Source: Candidatus Rifleibacteriota bacterium (lineage in GTDB: Bacteria; Muiribacteriota; Ozemobacteria; Ozemobacterales; Ozemobacteraceae). From it: 64,000 nucleotides of DNA. The notes beneath the pieces were generated by a model. The model saw only the letters and a list, made by a program, of their open reading frames with translations. It did not search any database and was not told where the DNA came from. The DNA lies in assembly GCA_015233565.1 (NCBI GenBank), contig JADFXM010000004.1, positions 62,001 to 126,000 of the forward strand, given 5' to 3'. Positions within the stretch are counted from its first letter, which is position 1. Every line of letters begins with the position of its first letter. The position numbers and the translations under genes were made by a program. Shown here piece after piece: positions 44,788 through 54,106 of the stretch.

Positions 44788-46017
44788 TTATCCGACTTGA
44801 GATGCTTCCATGTTTTGAGGTTTAGGGGAAGTAACTTTTTCAAGGGCATCGAAAAGATCGTTTCGAATATCTTCGTAATCTTCACATCCAACCGATAATC
44901 GAACAAGCCCGTCAGTGATTCCGGACAACTTTCTGTTAGCGGCTCCAAGGCTTGCATGTGTCATACTTGCCGGATGTTGAATCAGAGTTTCAACTCCACC
45001 CAGGGAGACAGCCAGAGTGCATATTTTCACGGAGTCCATCAAAGTCCTTCCAGCGTCAATTCCATTTTTTAATTCAAACGAAATCATAGCTCCGGGGCCT
45101 TTCATCTGCTTCTTACTTAAGTCGTGCTGCGGGTGAGAAGGTAGACCGGGATATTTTACCCATGCGACTGCGGGGTGTTTAACCAGTTCAAAAGCCAGTT
45201 TAATAGAGTTTTCCTGAGCAACTTTCACACGCATTGATAAAGTCTTAATACCTCTCAATACAAGCCAGGCCTGATGAGGGTCAATAGTTCCACCCATTTG
45301 GACCAGAACATTCTTGGTCTGTGGAAAAAGACTCCCATCTTTAAAAACAATCATTCCGGCTACAACGTCCCCATGTCCATTCAAAAATTTTGTCATACTG
45401 TGAATAACTATGTCTGCACCGAAATCAAAGGGTTTCTGAAGTATTGGACTGCAAAAAGTGTTGTCAACAACCAGAATTGCTCCATTTGAATGAGCAATTT
45501 TTGCTGCCTGTGAAATGTCAGTTATTGCTAGGGTTGGATTAGAAGGCGTTTCAATATAGACAAGTTTGGTATTAGGCTTGATTGCCCTTTTAATAGCATT
45601 AATATCAGAAGTATCTACAAATGTAGATTCTGCACCGAACCTGGCAAATTCTTTCTCTAAGACCGTTCTCGTCGGACCGTAAACAGAATCAGTCGAAACC
45701 ACATGGAGGCCTTGTCCCAAAAAAGTCATGAAAATCGTAGAGATAGCTGACATTCCGGATGAGGTTGCAAGCGCCTTTTCCCCTCCTTCTAATGTAGCTA
45801 CCGCTTCTTCCAATGCTGCTGTGGTGGGATTTCCGAGACGGGTATATTTGTAACCTGGGTCCGTTCCGCCGAAGCGAGCTGCCCCTTGTGCGGCGTTTTC
45901 AAATGCAAATGTAGAAGATTGATAAATCGGGACGCTTATCCCTCCAAAAAGTTTGTCAGGTTCTTGCCCAGCGTGAATACAATCTGTGTCGATCCCAGTC
46001 TTTTTTGTTTTCTTCAT
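44788..46017 (-). CDS. PLP-dependent trans-sulfuration enzyme (cystathionine/methionine lyase or synthase family)
   Basis: 409 residues of the Cys/Met-metabolism PLP family: IYQSSTFAFENAAQGAARF near the N-terminus, GYKYTRLGNPT, ATSSGMSAIS, YIETPSNPT, VVDNTFCSP, and the PLP-binding Lys in HSMTKFLNGHGD. Members include cystathionine gamma-synthase, cystathionine gamma-lyase, methionine gamma-lyase and O-acetylhomoserine sulfhydrylase. The local sequence VYGPTRTVLEKEFARFG is closest in my memory to lyase or synthase types, but the reaction cannot be decided by eye. No other methionine gene is adjacent and no SAM or S-box riboswitch is evident. A tRNA-Pro gene lies upstream on the same strand. 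Confidence 0.85.
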   Translation of the reverse strand: MKKTKKTGIDTDCIHAGQEPDKLFGGISVPIYQSSTFAFENAAQGAARFGGTDPGYKYTRLGNPTTAALEEAVATLEGGEKALATSSGMSAISTIFMTFLGQGLHVVSTDSVYGPTRTVLEKEFARFGAESTFVDTSDINAIKRAIKPNTKLVYIETPSNPTLAITDISQAAKIAHSNGAILVVDNTFCSPILQKPFDFGADIVIHSMTKFLNGHGDVVAGMIVFKDGSLFPQTKNVLVQMGGTIDPHQAWLVLRGIKTLSMRVKVAQENSIKLAFELVKHPAVAWVKYPGLPSHPQHDLSKKQMKGPGAMISFELKNGIDAGRTLMDSVKICTLAVSLGGVETLIQHPASMTHASLGAANRKLSGITDGLVRLSVGCEDYEDIRNDLFDALEKVTSPKPQNMEASQVG

Positions 46018-46072
46018 TTTTTCCCTTTACTTTCCTTTCGAAAAAATCTTGTATATGAACCCTAACGAGGAA

Positions 46073-46098
46073 AGCGCGAATTCATATGAACTCGCGCT
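46073..46098 (-). terminator. Hairpin after tRNA-Pro (weak terminator)
   Basis: A 26-bp near-perfect palindrome (AGCGCGAATTCAT and its complement, one wobble pair) lies just 3' of the tRNA, followed on the minus strand by TTTCCTC. The U-tract is short, so termination or processing is likely but not certain. Confidence 0.5.
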
Positions 46099-46102
46099 TC
46101 AA

Positions 46103-46176
46103 TCGGGGCGGCCAGACTCGAACTGGCGACCACTTGAACCCCATTCAAGTACGCTAGCCAACTGCGCCACGCCCCG
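46103..46176 (-). tRNA. tRNA-Pro (anticodon GGG)
   Basis: A full cloverleaf can be drawn: acceptor CGGGGCG/CGCCCCG with the prolyl-specific C1-G72 and A73, D arm GCGC/GCGT, anticodon stem CTTGA/TCAAG with loop ATGGGGT (GGG at 46140-46142), and T arm GCCAG/CTGGC with TTCGAGT. CCA is not encoded. Confidence 0.95.
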
Positions 46177-46614
46177 TGGTGTTACCACCGGTTTTTTAAA
46201 ATATCATTTTTTTGAAAAAAAGGCAAGAAAAAAGATTATTTTTTTGTAGCTCCTCGGTTAGCTGAAGCAATGAAAAATTAATTTTCTCCAGATTGGATTC
46301 TTGCAAAATCTGTATTATTCAATTATATCCTTTTAACAATTGGCATTTACCAAAGCTCTTTTTCCAAATGTAATAGAAGTTTCCAAAGCAAAATTAACTT
46401 TCCTTTCAATAGAAAGTGCCACCAAATCATAAAAATAATAGAAATTGAATTCGTTTAATTTGCGTTTAACGCTTTATTGGCTGCCCATTTATCTTGCCCG
46501 CTTTCCTGAAGGCAATTTCATACATAATTGGAATTTCCAAATTGAAAAGGAAATGGTATTTTGATATTAGGTTGGGTAATCTTAAACATTGGAATTCAGT
46601 CGAAAGGAAGAAGG
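46177..46614. other. Intergenic stretch without a visible gene
   Basis: AT-rich spacer between divergent tRNA-Pro and topB. Short frames present have no ribosome binding site or recognisable sequence. Confidence 0.4.
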
Positions 46615-48858
46615 GTGAAAAAGCTTGTATTCGCCGAAAAACCGTCAGTTGGAAGAGAAATCGCAAGAATATTGAATGCAAACCAGCGTAATGAAGGTTA
46701 TTTTGAAGGAAATAACTACATCGTTACCTGGGGAATTGGCCACCTCATAACACTCGCTGAGCCATCAGCCCAAAACCCGGATTGGAAAAACTGGTCAATT
46801 TCGAACCTTCCGATGGTTCCTGAAAAATGGAAACTGTCCGTAATTCCTGACAGTGCCAAACAATTTGAAATCGTAAAAAAGTTATTCAGCAGGAAGGATA
46901 TTGAAACAATTATCAACGCAGCTGATGCCGGAAGAGAAGGAGAACTCATCTTTCGATATGTCCTGAAACATTGCGAATGTTCCAAAAAGGTATTAAGGCT
47001 TTGGATTTCAAGTATGACTGACGAAGCAATAACTGAAGGCTTTAAAAAGCTTCGGCCATCTGAGGAATTCAATAATCTGGGAGCAGCTGCAGAATCCCGA
47101 AGTCGCGCGGATTGGTTGGTCGGGATGAACTTTACAAGGGCTTATACCAAGAAATTTGGAGTAATGCTTACCGTCGGCAGAGTACAAACCCCCACCCTGG
47201 CAATAGTTGTTTTCAGACAAAACGATATTGAAAATTTCAAACCTACCGACTATTTTGAAGTCCAGCTTGATTTCGGAACTTTCAAGGCTCTTTGGAATGA
47301 TCTGAAAGAAAAAGAAAACCCATCGAGAATTTCCGAACGAAATACCGCTCTTAAAATATTGGAAAAAATTTCCGGAAAACCAACCAAAGTTGAAAACCTC
47401 ACCAAATCTAAAAAGAAACAACCCCCTCCGTTCTTATACGATTTAACGACTCTTCAACGTGAAGCCAACTCAAAATTCGGGTATTCTGCATCCAATACTC
47501 TTCAAATCGCTCAAATACTATATGAAAAAAAGAAAGTTATTACCTATCCCAGAACTGACAGTCGTTTTCTGACTGATGACATTCACCCAACTTTAAAAGC
47601 AAGATTTCAGGCTCTTCCCAACGATTATCGTGATTATTTAAAAGAAATTTCCGGAAAAACACTTTCGAAATCTAAACGCGTTTTTGATAATTCCAAAGTC
47701 CATGATCATCACGCAATCATACCCACTGAGCAACGAATTCGCGATATTAACAGTTTTACTGAAGGGGAAAGAAAAATCTACGATTTGATTGCCAGACGAT
47801 TTATTTCAGTCTTTTTTCCGGATATGGAATACCTTTCCACAACCCTCCTTTTGAGTTGTGAGAATGAATTTTTCAAAGCATCAGGTCGAATAATAACCAA
47901 CCCAGGCTGGAGAGCGCTTTATGATCAGGTTTCGCAACTAATTGATGACGACGACGAAGAAAAAGTTTCTAATATCCCTGATTTTAAAAAGGGAGAATTA
48001 GTAACCCCCCAAAAGTCTGAAATTCTGACCAAACAAACTAAACCCCCATTGAATTACACAGAGGCAACTCTGCTTCAAACAATGGAAACCGCCGGAAGAC
48101 TAATCAAAGATGAAGAAATGAAGCTTGCAATGAAAGATTCAGGGCTTGGGACTCCTGCCACTCGAGCGGAAATAATTGAAAAATTAATCCGGGTTGGATA
48201 CATGGTAAGGGAAAAAAAGAAATTAATTCCCACCGAGAAAGGAAAGGAATTGATAAAGCTTTGCGATCCCAGGTTAAAAAGCCCGGAACTGACCGGAGAC
48301 TGGGAAAAAAGGCTGACATTGATTTCCCGGGGTGGAGAAAGTCAGGAAAAATTCATGCTGGATATCGCTGTCTACGTTCGCAATCTAGTTTCCGCAATAA
48401 AATCTGAAAATTTTTTAAATGTTAAATTTGAGGAAACACAATCTTTGAAGAATCAGCCCAACCGCTCACCTCTTTCTGTTCAACCCAAGCTCCGAAGTCA
48501 ATCGAAACTCCCGACTAAATCAAAACTCCCAGAACAATCGAAGCTCCCAGAAAAAAAACAGTCAAAGAAAATTAATGACTGCGAAAAAATAGGGCCTTGC
48601 CCGCTTTGCAAGATTGGGAAAATTATTGAAGGAAGCCGAGCGTTTGGTTGTGATCGTTTTCGTGAGGGTTGCCGATTCATTTTGATAGAGAAAACTTTCA
48701 TGGGAAAAAAGATTTCTCCATCAACGGTAAAACAGATTTTGTCCGGAAAGCCCTCTCGTGTTTTGAAAGGATTTATCTCAGCCAACGGAGACGAATTTTC
48801 GGGAAAACTGCTATTGAATCTGGGGACAAAAAAAGTCGAAATGGTAAGGGAAAAATAA
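46615..48858 (+). CDS. topB: DNA topoisomerase III (type IA)
   Basis: 747 residues from GTG 46615, chosen because AGGAAG lies upstream and translation then begins with [16 protein letters not shown], the TOPRIM start; an upstream ATG at 46561 adds 18 unlike residues. TOPRIM continues with [15 protein letters not shown]; the catalytic Tyr311 lies in [11 protein letters not shown]. The C-terminus has a Ser/Lys/Pro-rich repeat linker (about 610-650: [20 protein letters not shown]) and a zinc-binding domain (CPLC ... [10 protein letters not shown]). Topo III resolves single-strand crossings in replication and recombination. rnhA follows after 2 nt, so RNA-DNA hybrid removal and topology control are coupled. 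Confidence 0.92.
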   Translation: MKKLVFAEKPSVGREIARILNANQRNEGYFEGNNYIVTWGIGHLITLAEPSAQNPDWKNWSISNLPMVPEKWKLSVIPDSAKQFEIVKKLFSRKDIETIINAADAGREGELIFRYVLKHCECSKKVLRLWISSMTDEAITEGFKKLRPSEEFNNLGAAAESRSRADWLVGMNFTRAYTKKFGVMLTVGRVQTPTLAIVVFRQNDIENFKPTDYFEVQLDFGTFKALWNDLKEKENPSRISERNTALKILEKISGKPTKVENLTKSKKKQPPPFLYDLTTLQREANSKFGYSASNTLQIAQILYEKKKVITYPRTDSRFLTDDIHPTLKARFQALPNDYRDYLKEISGKTLSKSKRVFDNSKVHDHHAIIPTEQRIRDINSFTEGERKIYDLIARRFISVFFPDMEYLSTTLLLSCENEFFKASGRIITNPGWRALYDQVSQLIDDDDEEKVSNIPDFKKGELVTPQKSEILTKQTKPPLNYTEATLLQTMETAGRLIKDEEMKLAMKDSGLGTPATRAEIIEKLIRVGYMVREKKKLIPTEKGKELIKLCDPRLKSPELTGDWEKRLTLISRGGESQEKFMLDIAVYVRNLVSAIKSENFLNVKFEETQSLKNQPNRSPLSVQPKLRSQSKLPTKSKLPEQSKLPEKKQSKKINDCEKIGPCPLCKIGKIIEGSRAFGCDRFREGCRFILIEKTFMGKKISPSTVKQILSGKPSRVLKGFISANGDEFSGKLLLNLGTKKVEMVREK

Positions 48859-48860
48859 AA

Positions 48861-49343
48861 ATGAGTTCAAACATAATTAATACTACACAAAAGCTCAAAG
48901 AAGTCGCAATTTTTTGTGACGGGGCATGCAGTGGAAACCCAGGGCCTGGAGGCTGGGGAACTATTCTCAGGTTTGGGGAAACAGAAAAGGAACTTTCAGG
49001 GTTCCAACTCTACACAACAAATAACCAAATGGAATTAACAGCTTGTATAAATGGTCTTCAATCTTTGAAAGAACCGTGCAAAGTGATAATTACAACTGAC
49101 AGCCAGTATCTGGTTAACGCCTTTAATAAAGGTTGGCTTGTGCAATGGAAGAAAAATGGATGGCGAACTTCAGGAAAGACACCGGTAAAAAATCGTGATC
49201 TTTGGGAAACGCTTGAAAAACTTTGTGGAAATCATCAAATTGAGTGGAAATGGATAAAAGGGCACGCCGGCCATCCTGAAAACGAAAGATGTGACAAACT
49301 TGCAGTAATAGCTCGCGAACAAGGATCTTCACAAAGGCCCTGA
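48861..49343 (+). CDS. rnhA: Ribonuclease HI
   Basis: 160 residues, usual length. The four-carboxylate active site is complete: [14 protein letters not shown] (Asp), [10 protein letters not shown] (Glu), ITTDSQYL (Asp) and ENERCDKLA (Asp), plus the KGHAGHPEN loop. It degrades RNA in RNA-DNA hybrids. The ATG at 48861 is 2 nt after topB, so it is translationally coupled; a longer frame from 48669 would overlap topB and is not credible. Confidence 0.94.
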   Translation: MSSNIINTTQKLKEVAIFCDGACSGNPGPGGWGTILRFGETEKELSGFQLYTTNNQMELTACINGLQSLKEPCKVIITTDSQYLVNAFNKGWLVQWKKNGWRTSGKTPVKNRDLWETLEKLCGNHQIEWKWIKGHAGHPENERCDKLAVIAREQGSSQRP

Positions 49344-49458
49344 TTTATTACGAAACAATCAGGCAATTGTTTGTATAATTTATTAAATACCAGCCGGAAA
49401 AATAAGGTTAGGTAAAAAGGTAGTTGCGAGAATGAGTGCACGTTAGGCTGTCCCTGAG

Positions 49459-51048
49459 ATGGCCCCACTCCCAAAAAGGATCCAAGTTTTGGAAGGAAAA
49501 AAGGAATTTCAAAAGATAAAATCGATTTGGATTTTGCTTGCCTTTCTGGACCTTTTTATCCCTTTTATTACCCTCTATGCAAAACATATCGATCCCAAGG
49601 AACTACTAAAGGAAATTCCTTCCCCCGAAGTGATTTACCCACCGGTAGTTCCAAATCTGCAGTTTGAGCCTCATCCTCAAGAAATTCAGGCCAGTCAAAC
49701 CAGTCCACAACTTGCCACCCAACCGCTTTTACCTGAAGCACAGTTGTTTTCCAAAATTTCCAGTTCTCCTATTCAAAACATAGCTCTGGAATCTTCGACT
49801 TCTTCGAATACTGAAAAAATCGGCATTGCTTCCTTGCCCAATGTACCGATACTTCCAGCCTCACCTTCTATTAATCTTAGTGCTGAAGCAACAATATCTC
49901 CAAAAATGAAAATAGACACAGCCTCCTCGAATTCCGAAAAACCCAATGGCCCTCAAATTCCCAACGTTCCTTTTATAAGCAAAAATTCAATTGAATCCCT
50001 AATTTCAGAAACAAAAAAAATTGTTTCTTTTTCTCCAAATTCAGAAAAGAATAATACAACTTTCCAAAAAAGCGCTACTTCTCAACAATCTACCCAGCAA
50101 AATTCAGGCAACGAAAAAATCATATTTTCTGAAAAACCTACCTCAATTGCCACCGCTAGCTTTGCTTCAAAAAAAAACAGCGGTTCATCTATTGCCAAAC
50201 CAACTGCAAACAATGAAAGAGTATCGGCTGCTCCATTGAATTCAGCCCTTAGGGGTGAAAAACCAGCCACTTCTAATGCTACATCAGCGCCCATTATAAC
50301 CAAAGCTTCCCCGGTAATACAAAGACCTTCACCAACCCCCGAAAAGCCGCCTGCGCTGCCAAACAATCGGGATTCCAAACCTGAAATAAAAGTTGCTCAA
50401 ACTCCAAGAGCACAACCCTCTGCGACGAATCCCAGCAACAATGAAACAAATTCCTCAAAGAAAGAGGAAAATACTCCAAAGAGCCCTGATAGTGAAAAAA
50501 TGGAGGATCTTGCAAAAAATGAAAAATGGAGTGAACTTTCGCAACTTTTGGCTTCAAGTAAAAAGTTGGGGCAGTCAGTCAGAGGCTTGGAACTGTCAAT
50601 AATTTGTGCGATCTCTAAATCTCCCCCTCCTCAACCCATGGAGGTTAAGCAACTGGCAGACGCTCTCATGGGGATGGAGAACCAAAAAGAAAACCACTAT
50701 GGACATTACGGCGAAGCTTACTTTTTCTTGAACTGGAAAGTCCCCAAACCCGATAAAGCACTCGAAGAAATTCAAATAGCAGTTTCGGGAAATCCAATTC
50801 CTCCAGGTGCCAAATCATTTTATTGGAAAGCTATTGTCAGAGCCTATTGGCTGTGGCTGGTAATAGCATGCGCCCTTCCGATAGCCATTTTCGATGGAAT
50901 GAGACAAAAACTGGGAAAGAAAAAAGGAGTAGATTTCTCCACTATTCCTTTTGCAAAGAAAAGTTCAATTAAATCGGAAAAAATCATCGCTTCGAAAGTT
51001 TTACCAATATTTGAAAAGCTAAAAAACCTGTTCAAAAAAAGGTCCTAA
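49459..51048 (+). CDS. Membrane-anchored protein with long Ser/Asn/Pro-rich linker
   Basis: 529 residues. A hydrophobic helix near 25-42 is followed by about 300 disordered residues rich in Ser, Asn, Pro, Lys with recurring SNTEK/SNSEK motifs, similar in style to the tail of the FecR-like protein at 30525. Residues about 340-455 form a helical, TPR-like domain (WSELSQLLASSKKLG, YGEAYFFLNWKVPKPDKALEE), then a second membrane helix (about 465-485) and a basic tail. No family recognised. The ribosome binding site is weak. Confidence 0.6.
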   Translation: MAPLPKRIQVLEGKKEFQKIKSIWILLAFLDLFIPFITLYAKHIDPKELLKEIPSPEVIYPPVVPNLQFEPHPQEIQASQTSPQLATQPLLPEAQLFSKISSSPIQNIALESSTSSNTEKIGIASLPNVPILPASPSINLSAEATISPKMKIDTASSNSEKPNGPQIPNVPFISKNSIESLISETKKIVSFSPNSEKNNTTFQKSATSQQSTQQNSGNEKIIFSEKPTSIATASFASKKNSGSSIAKPTANNERVSAAPLNSALRGEKPATSNATSAPIITKASPVIQRPSPTPEKPPALPNNRDSKPEIKVAQTPRAQPSATNPSNNETNSSKKEENTPKSPDSEKMEDLAKNEKWSELSQLLASSKKLGQSVRGLELSIICAISKSPPPQPMEVKQLADALMGMENQKENHYGHYGEAYFFLNWKVPKPDKALEEIQIAVSGNPIPPGAKSFYWKAIVRAYWLWLVIACALPIAIFDGMRQKLGKKKGVDFSTIPFAKKSSIKSEKIIASKVLPIFEKLKNLFKKRS

Positions 51049-51056
51049 AACAACTA

Positions 51057-51107
51057 TTTGTACCAGCTCAGGAACTGGGATTTGATGAATTACTGAGCTG
51101 ATACAAA
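51057..51107. repeat. Long inverted repeat between convergent genes
   Basis: TTTGTACCAGCTCAG (51057-51071) and CTGAGCTGATACAAA (51093-51107) pair over 15 positions with one wobble. The loop is 21 nt. Its position between two convergent 3' ends suggests a shared transcription barrier, although there is no long T-run. Confidence 0.5.
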
Positions 51108-51129
51108 TTAGCGATAAACTATTAAAGTA

Positions 51130-51312
51130 TTATTTGTCTTTTTTTCTGTAGATATTCAAGCCGATTTTTTCTTCTCTTCCTGGGATTGAAAGATTACCTT
51201 CGGTCGAGGCAATAATAATTGATTTTCCAGAAGAAGAAATTCCAAATTCTTTAGTCAAATCAACTTTAATGGACAGAATATTCCCTTCTACAGTCATTTC
51301 CACGTTTTTCAT
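51130..51312 (-). CDS. Small conserved hypothetical protein (60 aa)
   Basis: 60 residues with a regular beta-strand pattern: MTVEGNILSIKVDLTKEFG, SGKSIIIASTEGN, EKIGLNIYRKK. I recall similar short proteins of unknown function in other bacteria. GGAGGG is ideally placed before the ATG, so expression is likely. It is monocistronic. It has no Cys, signal peptide or membrane helix, so is probably a small cytosolic beta protein. Confidence 0.7.
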   Translation of the reverse strand: MKNVEMTVEGNILSIKVDLTKEFGISSSGKSIIIASTEGNLSIPGREEKIGLNIYRKKDK

Positions 51313-51489
51313 GTTTACCCTCCAGTATGTAGATTTCTTGGAAATGAAAAAATACCACAGTTAAATAAATAATTCTAGTTTTTTTCAAAATTTTCACCAG
51401 AATATTTAAGTTAGGCCTCGAAGATCTTCCTGAATTCTCTTTCGGGCACTGTTTTGGCGGTCTCAATTTTTTTTTATGTTCCACTGAAG

Positions 51490-51516
51490 AAAAAAACCGC
51501 CCGATTTCTCGGGCGG
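51490..51516 (-). terminator. Rho-independent terminator of the LysM gene
   Basis: CCGCCCGA/TCGGGCGG perfect 8-bp stem (51497-51504 and 51509-51516) with a 4-nt loop, followed on the minus strand by seven T. Confidence 0.92.
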
Positions 51517-51538
51517 CAATCTTAAGGACTTTAGAAAT

Positions 51539-52240
51539 TTACTTCTTGGGGATCTTAAGAGTCATTCCAACTTTCAGAGCTTTAGGATTCTTCAGATGGT
51601 TAGCATCGGCAATTTTCTTCCACTTTTTGGTGGTTCCATAGACTTTTTTACTGATCTTAGCAAGAGTGTCACCCTTTTGGACAACGTATTTGGATCCTGG
51701 GGCGATATCTCCATCACCTGAATCGCTTCCTGACATCGGTTCGGCAACTGGGGCCGGAGCCGGAGCTGGTTCCGGAGCTACTTCTGGGGCGGGAGCTGGG
51801 GCTGGTTCGGGAACTGGTTCCGGAGCCGGAGCCAATTGAGCTGGTTCTGGTTCGGGAGCTGGTTCCGGAGCCGAAGCTACTTTCTCAGCAGCCTTTGGAG
51901 CGGCTTCTTCAGTGACGCGGAAATTTCTTACGTCAATTCCACCAGTGGGGTAATGAGCATCAGGTTTTCGAATGTTTCCGAAAATCCGTAAAGTGGCACC
52001 ACGATGCTCTAATAGCTTTTCAGCTTTCCTACCGGTCAACTCAAGAAGTTGACCATCGGTGCTTTTGAACATTATTTTCCGGCCATCAACAGAGTCGATG
52101 ACTCCAGTAACGGTTGTGGAACGTGCTTTTCCCTTGAACCATTCCATTACGCCCGAAAATGGGTTCTTAGCATAGACCGAAGGCGCCGGCAATAGAAGTG
52201 CTACAGCCAAAAGCGCTACAACGAGACTTTTTCGAAACAT
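51539..52240 (-). CDS. Exported LysM-domain protein with OB-like domain and Pro/Glu/Ala linker
   Basis: 233 residues. A signal peptide (about 1-24, ending VYAK) precedes a small beta domain (about 40-115, VTGVIDSVDGRKIMFKSTDG, OB-fold-like), a 70-residue EPAPAPAP-type linker, and a C-terminal LysM (about 185-232, YVVQKGDTLAKISKKVYG and ALKVGMTLKIP). LysM binds peptidoglycan glycan strands; the linker can span the periplasm. Likely an envelope-organising or cell-wall-associated factor. It has its own promoter-like sequence and terminator. The 5' UTR is about 50 nt. Confidence 0.85.
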   Translation of the reverse strand: MFRKSLVVALLAVALLLPAPSVYAKNPFSGVMEWFKGKARSTTVTGVIDSVDGRKIMFKSTDGQLLELTGRKAEKLLEHRGATLRIFGNIRKPDAHYPTGGIDVRNFRVTEEAAPKAAEKVASAPEPAPEPEPAQLAPAPEPVPEPAPAPAPEVAPEPAPAPAPVAEPMSGSDSGDGDIAPGSKYVVQKGDTLAKISKKVYGTTKKWKKIADANHLKNPKALKVGMTLKIPKK

Positions 52241-52296
52241 CTTTGGATATTCCCCCTTAAATCAAAAGAGATTATGGGTCAACTGACCGAGGGGAA

Positions 52297-52324
52297 ATTT
52301 ATAATGTTCTAAGAATTATTTCAA
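52297..52324 (-). promoter_or_regulatory. Probable promoter of the LysM gene
   Basis: TTGAAA (52319-52324) and ATAAAT (52297-52302) with a 16-bp spacer on the minus strand, 57 bp before the ATG. Alternative -10 TATAAA one base over. Confidence 0.45.
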
Positions 52325-52326
52325 GT

Positions 52327-52373
52327 AGTTTTTTCATTTTTTTTATTTTTTTTCATTTTTTTTATTTTTTTTA
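52327..52373. repeat. Interrupted poly-T tract
   Basis: Five runs of six to eight T separated by CA or A between the divergent LysM and LipS1-type genes. Such homopolymer runs slip easily and bend DNA; they may influence both promoters. Confidence 0.6.
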
Positions 52374-52391
52374 TCAGAAATTTAAATTAGA

Positions 52392-53408
52392 ATGATAATA
52401 ATCAGGAACAAAAAACTAATGAAAGAAAAAGAAACAACGCAAAATATTCAAGAGAAATTGAGGGTCAGTATTGGAACTGCCGTTGAATTGGGCCTCGAGA
52501 ATGCTAGAAATATTGTTGCTCCAACCACTGCTTATCTTCTATTAGATAAAGGTTGCCTCGGTCAATGTTCTTTTTGTCCCAGAAATAATGGGAACAGTAA
52601 AGAATTAAAGTTATCCAGAATTTTATGGCCGGAATTTTCCCTTCCGACAGTTTTGACAAACTTGGACAACTTTAGCAACCGTTTCAGGAGAATTTGTCTT
52701 CAAACATCCTACAATCCAGATCAGGAAAGCTTGATAAAAAAAATTACCCAGGACTTAACCCAATCAGGGAAGCCTTTATGCGTCACAGTCCATCCTGCTC
52801 AAACCAACTTTATCCCATCTTTGCTTGAATCAGGGGCTGAGAAAGTGGGAATAGGCCTGGATGCTGCTTCCAAAAGGACTTACGAAAAACATAAAGGACG
52901 CCCTTGGGAAAATGACTTCGAAGCGGTGTTGAACTCGATAAAAAGTTTTCCTAACAAAATTGGAATCCATTTAATCTTCGGATTAGGGGACAGCGAAATT
53001 GATTTTGTCAAGATGATCCAGTTTTTACATCAAGCTGGGTGTTCATCAATCGCCCTTTTTGCCTTTACCCCAACCGAAAAATCTTCCGTAATGAAACCAC
53101 CCGACCTTTCAGCTTATAGACGAATTCAGGCTTTCAGACATTTGAACTATAAAAGAATTCGTATGTTCGAAAATTTGGTCATCATGGATGAAAGGATATC
53201 TTCCTTTGGGATACCGGAATCTCAATTAATAGAAGCTCTTTTGAATGGAGAAGCATTCCAAACTTCAGGCTGCCCCGATTGTAATCGCCCCTTTTACAAC
53301 GAATCCCCCCGAGGAATCGCTTATAATTTTCCTCGTCCATTGTCCAAGGAGGAATTCTTTCAGGCAGTAAAGGAAATGGATTTAAAAAGTAATCTCAATA
53401 ATTTTTGA
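52392..53408 (+). CDS. Radical SAM protein, LipS1-type (putative lipoyl synthase subunit)
   Basis: 338 residues. The radical SAM motif is C55-x3-C59-x2-C62 in LLLDKGCLGQCSFCPRNNG, preceded by APTTAYLL and followed by LSRILWPEFSLP. The C-terminal FQTSGCPDCNRPFYNE and YNFPRPLSKEEF give a CxxC for an auxiliary cluster. This is the layout I know for LipS1, partner of LipS2 in the two-subunit lipoyl synthase first described in archaea. A LipS2-type gene is at 21108. The start could also be the ATG at 52419. No lplA, gcvH or E2 gene lies nearby. Assignment rests on motif memory. Confidence 0.65.
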   Translation: MIIIRNKKLMKEKETTQNIQEKLRVSIGTAVELGLENARNIVAPTTAYLLLDKGCLGQCSFCPRNNGNSKELKLSRILWPEFSLPTVLTNLDNFSNRFRRICLQTSYNPDQESLIKKITQDLTQSGKPLCVTVHPAQTNFIPSLLESGAEKVGIGLDAASKRTYEKHKGRPWENDFEAVLNSIKSFPNKIGIHLIFGLGDSEIDFVKMIQFLHQAGCSSIALFAFTPTEKSSVMKPPDLSAYRRIQAFRHLNYKRIRMFENLVIMDERISSFGIPESQLIEALLNGEAFQTSGCPDCNRPFYNESPRGIAYNFPRPLSKEEFFQAVKEMDLKSNLNNF

Positions 53409-53586
53409 GTGATTTTGGAAAAATCCTTTTTCCTATAATCTGCCAGGTTGGGCGAAGATGTCCCTCTATCTCGCAAGTGCATTCAATGCAAACAAGCCTC
53501 TCAGAATTTTGAAATCTACAGTAATCAAACTTGGAAACATCAAAATCTTTGAGTTTCAAACATAATGGACATTTTTCCATTCCCAT
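53395..53586 (-). CDS. Small zinc-ribbon-like protein
   Basis: 63 residues with two Cys pairs, CPLC near the N-terminus and CIEC (followed by TC) in the middle, as in a zinc ribbon, then a basic tail. GAGGTG precedes the ATG at 53586. Its last 14 bases overlap the 3' end of the LipS1-type gene in antisense. No family recognised. Confidence 0.6.
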   Translation of the reverse strand: MGMEKCPLCLKLKDFDVSKFDYCRFQNSERLVCIECTCEIEGHLRPTWQIIGKRIFPKSLKNY

Positions 53587-53691
53587 GAATGCACCTCTTA
53601 TTCCAACTCCATAAAATAGCCCAACAGTCTTTTCAACAAATTACATATTGAAAACTGAATCCATTCTATTTTTTTTCTGCACAATTTAAAT

Positions 53692-53931
53692 ATGATTGGC
53701 ATTGGATTCTACCAAAAAAAGCAACCGGAAACAATCCGGATTTTCAAGGGCAAACGCAAACTTGATTTCATTCCTGCTTCGACTCCCCTCAACAAGCTGA
53801 TTTTGGGGATTGAGTCAAGTCAAAAGCTTGTATCGGAAAAATCACAATTAATCGATGTTTTTACAAAAGTGTGGGGTTGTCCTGCATTGTCCGTTCTGAA
53901 TTCTAACTATAACTGTAAATTGTGTCGATAA
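53692..53931 (+). CDS. Small hypothetical protein (79 aa)
   Basis: A frame with mixed, protein-like composition (IRIFKGKRKLDFIPASTP, LVSEKSQLIDVFTKVWG, ending in CKLCR). There is no good ribosome binding site before the ATG and no family match, so coding is only tentative. Confidence 0.35.
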   Translation: MIGIGFYQKKQPETIRIFKGKRKLDFIPASTPLNKLILGIESSQKLVSEKSQLIDVFTKVWGCPALSVLNSNYNCKLCR

Positions 53932-53973
53932 CTAAAATAGAAATAACTTAGCTTGAGAAGAAAGGGAAATAAT

Positions 53974-54081
53974 ATGGAAATTCTTAATGCACACAAAGAT
54001 TCAAAGAAAGTTGAAATTCCTGACTGGGTGAGATTAAACACAACTCTCGGAAATTTGCCTCCCTGGCAAAGAGGGAGATAA
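53974..54081 (+). CDS. Possible 35-residue peptide
   Basis: MEILNAHKDSKKVEIPDWVR followed by LNTTLGNLPPWQRGR. AAAGGG lies seven bases before the ATG. The Trp/Pro-rich C-terminal half looks constrained and not random. It ends 25 bp before the convergent pilin-like gene. No family known to me. Confidence 0.4.
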   Translation: MEILNAHKDSKKVEIPDWVRLNTTLGNLPPWQRGR

Positions 54082-54106
54082 TCGTACAAACTTGAATTAG
54101 ATTCTT

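Noticed and set aside
44788-46017. SAM riboswitch controlling the PLP sulfur enzyme
   Set aside because: The space upstream of the start is taken up by tRNA-Pro and its hairpin; no S-box pattern seen.
48669-48860. Longer rnhA start inside topB
   Set aside because: Would overlap topB by 190 bp; the ATG at 48861 gives the normal 160-residue enzyme.
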